This document shows, piece by piece, positions 53,441-61,261 of a stretch of 64,000 nucleotides of DNA. A model generated the notes under the pieces. The model ran no database searches, had not been told where the DNA came from, and saw only the letters and a list, made by a program, of their open reading frames with translations. Within the stretch, counting starts at the first letter, position 1. Every line of letters starts with the position of its first letter. Origin of the DNA: JADJWR01 sp964509545 (GTDB taxonomy: Bacteria > Pseudomonadota > Gammaproteobacteria > Burkholderiales > Burkholderiaceae_F); assembly GCA_964509545.1 (NCBI GenBank), contig CAZDXQ010000018.1, forward strand, positions 6,926-70,925, read 5' to 3'. Both the position numbers and the translations under genes were made by a program.

Positions 53441-55566
53441 TGGCCAGTGTGGGCAACGGCTCCGCGCGCAACGCTCCGGCCAGAGCGCTGGCGAAGCTGC
53501 GCCTGCTCTTCGCATGGTTCGTCCGGGCGCAGGTGTCGTCGGCGGCACGCGACCGGCGCGACACGATGGTGCTGCTTCTGGCGGTCGCCTTCGTCGCCAT
53601 GCCGCAGTTCGAGCACCTGCCGTGGTGGACGATCGGCGTAATCGTTCTGCTCTGGTGCTGGCGGGCTTGGATCACGCTGCGCAACCTGCCGCTTCCCGGG
53701 CACGTGGCCATGCTGCCTTTGCTCGCCGCGGCCGCCGCTGCGGTCTGGCTGCAGTACCGGACCCTGCTCGGCCGCGAGGCAGGCGTGACCTTCCTGCTGC
53801 TTCTGCTGGCGCTGAAGCTGCTCGAGATGCGCGCCACGCGCGACGTTTTCGTCGTCGTCTTCCTCTGTTTCTTCATCCTGCTCACGCAGTTCCTGCACAG
53901 CCAGGCCCTGCCGGTGGCACTGCTGACGCTGGCGGCGGTGCTGGCGCTGTTCTTCGTGCTGGTCAGCGTCAGCCTGAAAGCCGACGACCTTTCTGCCGGG
54001 CGCAAGCTGCGGCTGGTCGTCGGCACGGCGCTGAAGGCCGTGCCGTTGATGCTCGTGCTGTTCGTGCTTTTCCCGCGCCTGGATACGCCGCTGTGGGGAC
54101 TGCCGCGCGATGCCTTCACCACCGGCACCGGCCTGTCGAACTCGATGTCCCCGGGCGGCATCAGCAACCTGCTGCAGTCGCAGGCGATCGCCTTTCGCGT
54201 CCGCTTTGACGGCACGCCGCCCGTCAACCAGCACCTGTACTGGCGCGGGCCGGTATTTGGCAGCTTCGATGGCCGGACCTGGTCGCCCCTGGGTCAGCGG
54301 CTGACGGCCGGGCCGCCGCTGCGCATTGATGCCGATCCGGCCTCGGCGATCGAGTACACGGTCACGCTCGAGCCCAGCCAGCGCGACTGGCTCTTTGCGC
54401 TGGAAATGCCGGCGCGCCTGCCGGACGACTCCGAGCTGCGGCCGCGGATGAACCCGGTAGGTCAGTTGCTCGCGGCGCGGCCGATCAGCGCTCGAACGCG
54501 CTATGAAGCGCGTTCGTTCACCCGGTTCTCGTTTGGCCTGAACGAGAGCAGCCGGTCGTTGCAGGACTGGCTAGCGCTTCCAGCAGGGTTCAACCCACGA
54601 ACGCTGCAACTGGCCGCCGAACTGCGCGCAAAGCTGCCGCCGGCCAGTCCCGGCGACCGCGCCGCCGGCGACGCGCAGCGCGTGCAGGCCGTGCTCGATT
54701 ACCTGCGCAGCAACGGCTTTCGCTACACGCTGCAGCCGCCGCTGCTCGGCCGCGACTCGGTCGACGAGTTTCTCTTCGAAACCAAACTCGGCTACTGCGA
54801 GCACTACGCCTCGGCCTTCGTCGTGCTCATGCGCGCGCTCGACGTACCGGCGCGCGTCGTCACCGGTTACCAGGGAGGCGAGATCAATCCGGTCGACGGC
54901 TTCATGACCGTGCGCCAGTCCGACGCGCATGCCTGGGCAGAGGTCTGGCTTGCCGGTCGCGGCTGGGTACGCGTCGATCCGACCTCCGTCGTAGCGCCGG
55001 TAAGGATCGAACAGGGACTGAGCGAGCTTGCCCGGCAGGCCGGCGTCGGGCCGCTTTTCACGATCGGCGCCAACCCCGATGCGACCTGGGTACGCGTCGT
55101 CCGCCGCCTGCGCTTCAACTGGGAAGCGATGGAGAACTCGTGGAACCAGTGGGTCCTCAGCTACTCGGCGCAGCAGCAGATGTCGCTGCTCGACCGGCTC
55201 GGCTTCGAGCCGAACTGGCGCGTGCTCGGCATCCTGCTCGCCATCGCCGTGTCGATCGTGGCGATCGCGCTGGCCGTGGTTTCATTGCGTCATCGGGTGA
55301 GCCGTGATCCTCTCGCCGAACTGGAGGCGCGCTTCCGCAGCCGCCTCGAGCGCGCCGGCCTGCGCGTGTCTCCGGCCGAAGGGCCTCGCGCGCTCGGCCG
55401 GCGCCTGAAGAGCGAGCTGTCGCCCGCGGCGCAGGCCGAAGCCGACGGGATACTGCGCGCACTGGAGCACTGGCGGTATTCGCCCGCGAGCCGCACCGTG
55501 ACACCGGCGGCGCTGCGCCAGTTGCGCGCCAAGGTACGGCGCTTTCGCGTGCGTCCTGCCGCGTGA
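53440..55566 (+). CDS. DUF3488/transglutaminase-like membrane protein (TgpA type)
   Basis: A 708-aa inner-membrane protein like Pseudomonas TgpA. Residues about 40-220 contain several membrane helices (DUF3488). The periplasmic transglutaminase-like domain has a complete triad: Cys453 (GYCEHYASAF), His497 (DAHAWAEVW) and Asp513 (VDPTS). One more helix (about 585-610) precedes a C-terminal cytoplasmic region. The native substrate is unknown; the family is important for envelope integrity in some species. The next gene, mltB, begins in its last codons. Confidence 0.9.
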   Translation: MASVGNGSARNAPARALAKLRLLFAWFVRAQVSSAARDRRDTMVLLLAVAFVAMPQFEHLPWWTIGVIVLLWCWRAWITLRNLPLPGHVAMLPLLAAAAAAVWLQYRTLLGREAGVTFLLLLLALKLLEMRATRDVFVVVFLCFFILLTQFLHSQALPVALLTLAAVLALFFVLVSVSLKADDLSAGRKLRLVVGTALKAVPLMLVLFVLFPRLDTPLWGLPRDAFTTGTGLSNSMSPGGISNLLQSQAIAFRVRFDGTPPVNQHLYWRGPVFGSFDGRTWSPLGQRLTAGPPLRIDADPASAIEYTVTLEPSQRDWLFALEMPARLPDDSELRPRMNPVGQLLAARPISARTRYEARSFTRFSFGLNESSRSLQDWLALPAGFNPRTLQLAAELRAKLPPASPGDRAAGDAQRVQAVLDYLRSNGFRYTLQPPLLGRDSVDEFLFETKLGYCEHYASAFVVLMRALDVPARVVTGYQGGEINPVDGFMTVRQSDAHAWAEVWLAGRGWVRVDPTSVVAPVRIEQGLSELARQAGVGPLFTIGANPDATWVRVVRRLRFNWEAMENSWNQWVLSYSAQQQMSLLDRLGFEPNWRVLGILLAIAVSIVAIALAVVSLRHRVSRDPLAELEARFRSRLERAGLRVSPAEGPRALGRRLKSELSPAAQAEADGILRALEHWRYSPASRTVTPAALRQLRAKVRRFRVRPAA

Positions 55567-55616
55567 ATGCATCGCCGGCAGCGAACGGATCGACGATGCA
55601 CTCCGGTCAGCAGACG

Positions 55617-56687
55617 ATGATGAACGACAGCCGGCGCAGGTGGCTGCTGGCAACACTTGCCCTGATCGGCGTGCCTGCGCGGGCCGCGAGCGGCAGCGCC
55701 CAGACCTATACGCAACGGCCGGATGTGCAGCAGTTCATCGACGCACTTGCGGCCGAGCAAGGCCTGCCGCGGACATGGATCGAGAACGTACTCGCCACTG
55801 GCCGCTATTCGGCACGCGCCGAGCGGTTGATGACACCGAGCCTGACGCCGCCGCCGCGCGACTGGAGCCGTTACCGCGCCCGCGCCCTCGACGAGGCACG
55901 CCTGCGCGACGCCGCGCTGTACCAGCAGCTGCACCGGCCGGCGTTGGCGCGAGCCGAGGAGGAGTTCGGCGTGCCCGCACAGATCGTCGTTTCGATCATC
56001 GGCATCGAAACGCTGTTCGGACGACTGATGGGCAGTTTCCGAACCCTCGACGTCCTGCTGACGCTCAGTTTCGACTACCCGCGCCGCGCCGCGTTTTACC
56101 GCGAGGAACTGGGGCATTTCCTCGTCCTCGGCTACGACGGCCGCATCGACGTGCTGAAGCAGACCGGTTCGTTCGCCGGCGCGATCGGCCTGCCCCAGTT
56201 CATGCCCGGTTCGATCCGCCGTTATGCGCTCGACTACGACGGCGACGAGCGCATCGATCTGGCACGCTCCGCCGCCGACGCGATCGGCTCCGTGGCCAAC
56301 TACCTGTACCAGCAGGGCTGGCAGCGCCACCGCCCGGTGATGTTCAATGCCACGGCCGACGCATCGATCGCCGAACAACTCGATCACGGCATCAGCGCAA
56401 TTCAGACCTGGGCGGAAGTCGCGGAGCTCGGCGTGCGCATCGACGGCTACCTGCCGCCCGACACGCGCGTTCTGTTGCTCGATCTGCCTTTCGTCCGCAA
56501 CGACGGCAGCACGGGCGTCGAATACCGGCTGGGCACGGCCAATCTGGCGACGATCCTGCACTACAACCGCAGTTACTTCTACGCTGCGGCGGTCGCGGAG
56601 TTCGCCGACGCGTTGACTCGGGAACGCGGCGCAGCGGCGACACGCGCGCTGCGCGAAGCGTTCGATATCGCTGCCACGCGCTCATAG
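55617..56687 (+). CDS. mltB: Lytic murein transglycosylase B family
   Basis: A 356-aa peptidoglycan lytic transglycosylase of the SLT_2/MltB family, cleaving MurNAc-GlcNAc to 1,6-anhydroMurNAc. Catalytic Glu131 is in IGIETLFGR, followed by LPQFMPGSIRRYA and ANYLYQQGW. The N-terminus MMNDSRRRWLLATLALIGVPARA is a signal with a Tat-like SRRRWLL run, so export may be Tat or Sec. No lipobox is seen, unlike E. coli MltB. A GTG at 55563, overlapping the stop of the previous gene, would add 18 residues and cannot be excluded. Last gene of moxR-DUF58-tgpA-mltB. Confidence 0.88.
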   Translation: MMNDSRRRWLLATLALIGVPARAASGSAQTYTQRPDVQQFIDALAAEQGLPRTWIENVLATGRYSARAERLMTPSLTPPPRDWSRYRARALDEARLRDAALYQQLHRPALARAEEEFGVPAQIVVSIIGIETLFGRLMGSFRTLDVLLTLSFDYPRRAAFYREELGHFLVLGYDGRIDVLKQTGSFAGAIGLPQFMPGSIRRYALDYDGDERIDLARSAADAIGSVANYLYQQGWQRHRPVMFNATADASIAEQLDHGISAIQTWAEVAELGVRIDGYLPPDTRVLLLDLPFVRNDGSTGVEYRLGTANLATILHYNRSYFYAAAVAEFADALTRERGAAATRALREAFDIAATRS

Positions 56688-56694
56688 GCGGAAC

Positions 56695-56728
56695 GCACAA
56701 GGACCCGCCAGGCGGCGGGCCCTTGTGC
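56695..56728. terminator. Bidirectional terminator hairpin
   Basis: GCACAAGG-A-CCCGCC-AGGC-GGCGGG-C-CCTTGTGC. The 8-bp outer and 6-bp inner stems are perfect with one mismatch between them. It lies 8 bp after the mltB stop and 17 bp before the end of the convergent PEP-CTERM gene, so it can serve both. The outer stem supplies the A/T-rich part; no longer T-run follows. Confidence 0.8.
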
Positions 56729-56744
56729 GCGTCAACTGCCGATG

Positions 56745-57458
56745 TCAGATTCGGCGGCGGCGAACCAACGCCATCCCTGCCAGACCGAATCCGAGCAGGG
56801 CAATCGTGCCGGGCTCCGGGACGGTGCCGCCGCAGTTCGGGTCGCCGGGCTGGCACGGCGGCGGCGGTGTACCCGGCCGCAGATACAGCGTCATGTGCGA
56901 CAGACCCGGAATCTGTCCGCCGTTGTTCAGGAAATTGATATCGAAGGTGCCCGCGCTCGAGCCGGAGATCGCGAACGCCTCGTCGTCGAAGTAGTAGCCG
57001 GCCCAGTTGTTCCCGCCTTTGAGAACCACCAGCATGTCGACAGCCACCGGCAGGCTGACCGGGAGCGGATCGGCGATCGTCAGCGTCCAATTGCCCGACT
57101 GCAGCGTCTGCGGCGCGCTGAGCGTCCAGTTCAGGCCGAGATAACCAAACAGGGTGGCATCGCTTCCCCCGTCGGTGACCGAAGCCTGCCAGCCTCCGCC
57201 AAACAATGCGCTGCCGCCGCCGATGCCATTGAGAACCTTCAGGCTGTCGTTGCCCGAGACCACGCCGTAGCAGCCGTTGGAGGCGACGGAGCGGAAGGTG
57301 ACGTTGTCCCGGCTCAGACCGTCCTCGTTGGTCGCGCTTGCAGGCGCCGGGGCGACCGGGCAATACGCGGGCGCCGCCGATGCGGCGCCTGCGCCCAAGA
57401 GCAGACCCGAGGCCAGAAAGCCGGCAATGAACTGTTTGATTGGCGATTTCTTCTTCAC
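56745..57458 (-). CDS. PEP-CTERM sorting domain protein
   Basis: A 237-aa exported protein beginning at GTG 57458. Signal peptide at residues about 1-28 (FIAGFLASGLLLGAGAASA), a beta-rich middle with only three cysteines, a short Pro-rich spacer, then the C-terminal sorting signal VPEPGTIALLGFGLAGMALVRRRR. That signal is processed by exosortase (XrtA/EpsH), linking it to exopolysaccharide or floc surface biology. Exosortase and EPS genes are not in the window. A sigma-54-type promoter lies about 52 bp upstream. Confidence 0.88.
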   Translation of the reverse strand: MKKKSPIKQFIAGFLASGLLLGAGAASAAPAYCPVAPAPASATNEDGLSRDNVTFRSVASNGCYGVVSGNDSLKVLNGIGGGSALFGGGWQASVTDGGSDATLFGYLGLNWTLSAPQTLQSGNWTLTIADPLPVSLPVAVDMLVVLKGGNNWAGYYFDDEAFAISGSSAGTFDINFLNNGGQIPGLSHMTLYLRPGTPPPPCQPGDPNCGGTVPEPGTIALLGFGLAGMALVRRRRI

Positions 57459-57827
57459 GAAGCGCTCTGTCGGTTGAGTGTCGGTTGGCTACCGCATACG
57501 CGGTATCAAAGCAATCGATATGCCATGTACTTTAACGGCATAGTAATCAATGTCTTGTAATGACGACTCCGATACCGTGTTTGAGTATGTAAGTCCTGCC
57601 GACACCAGTACCGCGGTCTGACGGCCGCGCAGCGTGGCGCTGCGGCCTTCCGTCCGCGGAATGAGTTGCAGCGCGACGCGTCTCGTCCGGTCAAGGACGA
57701 AAAACCGGCGAAGGCTGCGGCCAAGCGCGGCCGCGGAACTGATTTCGGCCGACGAGTGGCGGCAACGCCGACGCGAGCGGGATCGCCACCTCGTCCGACG
57801 AAAAGAAAACCGACAGTCCGCCGCGGA
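57459..57827. other. AT-richer intergenic region upstream of PEP-CTERM gene
   Basis: 369 bp with locally lower GC. It holds the sigma-54-type promoter of the PEP-CTERM gene and a 6-bp inverted repeat TACCGC-ATAC-GCGGTA at 57490-57505 in the predicted 5' leader. The remainder, up to the end of the GST gene at 57828, shows no convincing coding frame. Confidence 0.5.
57510..57525 (-). promoter_or_regulatory. Predicted sigma-54 (RpoN) promoter
   Basis: On the minus strand: TGGCAT-ATCGA-TTGCT. The -24 element TGGCAC is matched at 5 of 6 and the -12 element TTGC(A/T) exactly, with the correct 5-bp spacing. The start of transcription would fall near 57498, giving a leader of about 40 nt to the GTG. 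PEP-CTERM cargo genes are known in related bacteria to be driven by RpoN with the PrsK/PrsR system, so the context fits. Confidence 0.65.
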
Positions 57828-58472
57828 TCAGGCGGCTGGCGCGTCCGGTTGTCGGTCGGGCTGCGCCTCGACGAAGGCCGGAACCTGCATGCAGGCATCG
57901 AAGATGCGCATCAAGGTCGGCACATGGTCCAGGCGGCAGGCAAAGCGGCGCGCGTTGAAAATCTGCGGCACGAGCAGCACGTCGGCCAGCGTCACGGCGT
58001 CGCCGAGCACGAAGCGGGCGCATTTTCGCTGCGCCACCAGTTGCGCCTCCACCTGCGCCAGCCCCTGCTCGACCCAGTGCCGGTACCACGCGTTCTTGGC
58101 GTCCTCGGTCTGCCCGAGCTGCCTGACCAGATAGCGCAGAACGCGCAGGTTGTTCAGCGGGTGGATCTCGCAGGCGATCGACAGCGCGACGCTGCGCACG
58201 TAGGCGCGGTCGAGCGGTTCGTGCGGAAGCAGCGGCGGCCGCGGGTACTTCTCGTCCAGATATTCGATGATCGCCAGCGACTGCGTCAGCAGCGCACCGT
58301 CGTGCTCGAGCACCGGTACCAGCTCGGCCGGGTTCATGTCGCGGAAGCCGCCGCTGAACTGCTCGCCATGCACGAGGTCGACCGGAACGTACTCGTAGGA
58401 CAGGTCCTTGAGATTCAGCGCGATGCGCACGCGAAACGAGGCCGACGAGCGCGCCGCCGAGTACAGCTTCAT
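57828..58472 (-). CDS. maiA: Maleylacetoacetate/maleylpyruvate isomerase (zeta-class GST)
   Basis: A 214-aa zeta-class glutathione transferase, cis-trans isomerase. N-terminus MKLYSAARSSASFRVRIALNL carries the SS-x-S-x-R-V-R signature; NPAELVPVLEHDG, LTQSLAIIEYLDE and NNLRVLRYL follow. GAGGAGG lies 7 bp upstream of ATG 58472. The same fold serves tyrosine (maleylacetoacetate) and gentisate (maleylpyruvate, NagL) degradation. The neighbouring hydrolase resembles NagK, which favours the gentisate route; the symbol follows the better-known name. Confidence 0.85.
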   Translation of the reverse strand: MKLYSAARSSASFRVRIALNLKDLSYEYVPVDLVHGEQFSGGFRDMNPAELVPVLEHDGALLTQSLAIIEYLDEKYPRPPLLPHEPLDRAYVRSVALSIACEIHPLNNLRVLRYLVRQLGQTEDAKNAWYRHWVEQGLAQVEAQLVAQRKCARFVLGDAVTLADVLLVPQIFNARRFACRLDHVPTLMRIFDACMQVPAFVEAQPDRQPDAPAA

Positions 58473-58643
58473 CAGTCCAACCTCCTCGGCATCGAAGGCC
58501 GCATGGCACGACATCGGCGCGCAGGATGCGATGCCCACAACACCTGCAGCGGCGCGTCAGCGAGATCGCCGCGCCACGACACCTGACCCGGCCCGTCCCT
58601 CATCGACCCTCATCGCCAAGACCGCGCGCAGCGAACACGGCGC

Positions 58644-59351
58644 TCAGTCCCGCACCGGCGGCGCGATCTTCACGCGCAGCCCACCGACGCCGTCGACCCC
58701 GCCCTCCAGAAGGTCGCCCGGCACGACCGCGGCCACGCCCTCGGGCGTTCCGGTGAAAATGAGATCGCCGGGAAGAAGTTCGAAATACCTCGAAAGATGC
58801 TCGATGGTCTCATTGACGTTCCAGATCATCGTCGAAACGTCGCTGTCCTGCCGGGGCTGCCCGTTCACCTTCAGCCAGATCCGCCCGCGCGTGACCTCGC
58901 CCGTGCGGCCGATGGGATTGACGCTGCTGATCGGCGCCGAGAAATCGAAACCCTTGCCGACCTCCCACGGCCGGCCCTGCTTTTTCGCCTCCGCCTGCAG
59001 GTCCCGGCGCGTCATGTCCAGCCCGACAGCGTAGCCCCAGATGTACGACACGGCTTCGGCGGCAGCGATGCGTCGACCGCGCCGGCCGATCGCCACCACC
59101 AGTTCCATCTCGTGATGCAGGTTGCCGGTCTCCGGCGGATAGGGCATCTCGCCAGTGCCTTCGGCAGTGGGAAGCAGCGCATCGGCGGGCTTGGCGAAGA
59201 AGAACGGCGGCTCGCGACCGGAGAAACCCATCTCCTTCGCGTGCTCCGCGTAGTTGCGGCCGACGCAGTAGACGCGATGCACGGGATAAAGGTCGGTCGA
59301 TCCGGTCACCGGGACAACCACCTGCGGCGGCGCTGCGAACACATAGGCCAT
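58644..59351 (-). CDS. Fumarylacetoacetate hydrolase-family protein, fumarylpyruvate hydrolase-like
   Basis: A 235-aa FAH-superfamily hydrolase. VYCVGRNYAEHAKEMGF, the metal-site ELVVAIGRRG and LKVNGQPRQDSD are present, ending with FTGTPEGVAAVVPGDLLEG. The short length without the N-terminal FAH domain and the YVF..P N-terminus match fumarylpyruvate hydrolases such as NagK. It precedes the zeta-GST gene on the same strand (171-bp gap), together forming the last two steps of gentisate degradation. No gentisate dioxygenase is present here. Confidence 0.85.
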   Translation of the reverse strand: MAYVFAAPPQVVVPVTGSTDLYPVHRVYCVGRNYAEHAKEMGFSGREPPFFFAKPADALLPTAEGTGEMPYPPETGNLHHEMELVVAIGRRGRRIAAAEAVSYIWGYAVGLDMTRRDLQAEAKKQGRPWEVGKGFDFSAPISSVNPIGRTGEVTRGRIWLKVNGQPRQDSDVSTMIWNVNETIEHLSRYFELLPGDLIFTGTPEGVAAVVPGDLLEGGVDGVGGLRVKIAPPVRD

Positions 59352-59405
59352 TGCGGTCTGCTCCACGACAGATTGCGCGGCGATTATGCGCGCGACGGTC
59401 GCAGG

Positions 59406-61127
59406 CTAGGCAGCGGCCGGACCGGGCTGAGAACTGCGTGCGATCGCGCGCGACAGCAGGATCACCGGCAGCACGCCGACGGCAACGATCGTCAGCGACG
59501 GAATCGCCGCCTCCCCAAGTCGCTCGTCGGCGGCCAGCTGATAGGCGATCACCGCCAGCGTGTCGAAATTGAACGGGCGCAACACCAGCGTGGCCGGCAG
59601 TTCCTTCATCACATCGACGAACACCAGCAGCGAGGCGGCAAACAGCGACGGTGCCAGCAGCGGCAGGTGAACCCGCCGGAAGACCTCGCCTGGGCTGGCG
59701 CCGAGGCTGCGCGCGCTGGCGTCCATCGCCGGCGTGATGCGCGCCAGCCCGGCCTCGATCGGCTGGAAGGCCACCGCGAAGTAGCGGACCACGTAGGCGT
59801 AGAGCAGTGCGGCGACGCTGCCGGTGAACAGCAGCCCGGTGCCGAAACCGAAGTGCGCCCTCATCCATGCATCGAGCGCGTTGTCGAACGCCGCCAATGG
59901 CAACAGGATGCCGACGGCGATCACGATGCCCGGCACGGCATAGCCGAGATTCATCAGACGCGCGGCCAGCGTCACGGCGCGGCCGGGCCGGCCGATGGGT
60001 TGCAGGCGTACCGCGTACGCGACAAGCGCCGCCATCACGATCGCGATCAGTGCTGCGCCGGCGCCGAGTGACACGCTGTGCCACAGCCACAGGAGGTAGC
60101 GGTGCGGATCAAGTTCGTGCACTGCCGGCGCCGCCAGCCCGATGAGGATCGCCATCGGCAGCACGAACCCGGCACCCAGCGGAAGGCAGCAGGCCACCGT
60201 GGCGGCGATGCCGCGGCCGCGGGCGAGCCGCACGCGCTGCGCCGGGCGTGCGCTGTTCGGCGCCGAGACAAACCGGGCGCGGCCACGGGCGCGCAGTTCG
60301 AAAGCCATCAGCAAGAGCACGACCGCGAGCAGCGCGCTGGCTAGCTGGCTTGCGGCGATCCGGTCGCCGAGCGAAAACCAGGCACGATAAATGGCGGTCG
60401 TGAAGGTCTGCAGGCCGAAGTACGCCGCGGCACCGTAGTCGGCAACGGTCTCCATCAGCGCCAGCGCCGCACCTGCCGCCACCGCCGGCCGCGCCATCGG
60501 CAGATTGACGTGCAGCCAGCTGCGCAGTGGCGAATACCCGAGCGAGCGCGCCGCATCGGCCATCGACGCTGTCCGCGCCAGGAACGCCGTGCGTGCCAGC
60601 AGGTACACATAGGGATACAGCGTCACCGTGAAGACGAACGCGCCGCCCGGAATCGAACGGATCTCGGGAAACCAGTAGTCACCGCGCTGCCAGCCGAAAC
60701 TCGAACGCAGAGCGCTCTGTACCGGGCCGGCAAACTGCAGGAAGTCGGTGTACGCGTAGGCGACGATGTAGGCAGGCATCGCCAGCGGTACAAGCAAGGC
60801 CCACTCAAACAGCCGCCGCCCGGGAAATTCGTAGGCAGCCACGAGCCAGGCCGAGGTCGAACCGAGAACGATCACGCCAACGGCGACGAGCGTCACCAGC
60901 AATGTCGTCTCGGCCGCTGCGCGCGGAATCACGGTTCCTGCCAGATGCCGCAAGGTCTCCCACGAAGCCGGCAGATCCGTGAAGCTCGACAGCACACCGA
61001 AAACCGGAAACAGCACGGTCGCGGCGCACAGCAGCGCCAGCAGCAGCGGGGCCAGCGCGTGGCGCGAACGGTGGCGCTGCGAGTATCGGCGCGCAGGAGA
61101 CGCCGGCGGCAGTACCGAGGCACTCAC
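59406..61127 (-). CDS. Fe(3+) ABC transporter permease (FbpB/SfuB-type, fused two-domain)
   Basis: A 573-aa inner-membrane permease made of two homologous halves with about 12 helices. Each half has an EAA loop (ARSLGYSPLRSWLHVNLPMARPA; ARSLGASPGEVFRRVHLPLLAPS) that docks the ATPase. Starts at GTG 61127. Divergent from the ATPase gene, sharing a Fur-box-containing intergenic region of 134 bp. The binding protein is not adjacent; the best candidate is at 34,061-35,137. Confidence 0.9.
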   Translation of the reverse strand: MSASVLPPASPARRYSQRHRSRHALAPLLLALLCAATVLFPVFGVLSSFTDLPASWETLRHLAGTVIPRAAAETTLLVTLVAVGVIVLGSTSAWLVAAYEFPGRRLFEWALLVPLAMPAYIVAYAYTDFLQFAGPVQSALRSSFGWQRGDYWFPEIRSIPGGAFVFTVTLYPYVYLLARTAFLARTASMADAARSLGYSPLRSWLHVNLPMARPAVAAGAALALMETVADYGAAAYFGLQTFTTAIYRAWFSLGDRIAASQLASALLAVVLLLMAFELRARGRARFVSAPNSARPAQRVRLARGRGIAATVACCLPLGAGFVLPMAILIGLAAPAVHELDPHRYLLWLWHSVSLGAGAALIAIVMAALVAYAVRLQPIGRPGRAVTLAARLMNLGYAVPGIVIAVGILLPLAAFDNALDAWMRAHFGFGTGLLFTGSVAALLYAYVVRYFAVAFQPIEAGLARITPAMDASARSLGASPGEVFRRVHLPLLAPSLFAASLLVFVDVMKELPATLVLRPFNFDTLAVIAYQLAADERLGEAAIPSLTIVAVGVLPVILLSRAIARSSQPGPAAA

Positions 61128-61220
61128 CGCGAGCCGTCCGCCGCTTTGCCCGCGGCCGCTGCAATCCTGAACGCCGAGGCTCGCAAGGCTGTCATGGGAA
61201 GTTCACCGCTGCGCCGAGAT

Positions 61221-61239
61221 GAGAATTATAATCATTTGC
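61221..61239. promoter_or_regulatory. Fur box between iron permease and ATPase genes
   Basis: GAGAATTATAATCATTTGC. Hexamers GAGAAT and TATAAT match GATAAT at 5 of 6 each, followed by CATTTGC. It lies 22 bp upstream of the ATPase start and 93 bp upstream of the permease start, so one Fur dimer array could control both divergent genes. Confidence 0.75.
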
Positions 61240-61261
61240 GTCCGAAATCCTGACTGGGCTC

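Noticed and set aside
57506..57898. 130-codon minus-strand frame upstream of the PEP-CTERM gene
   Set aside because: Arg-rich translation without homology, overlapping the isomerase gene end and the sigma-54 promoter.
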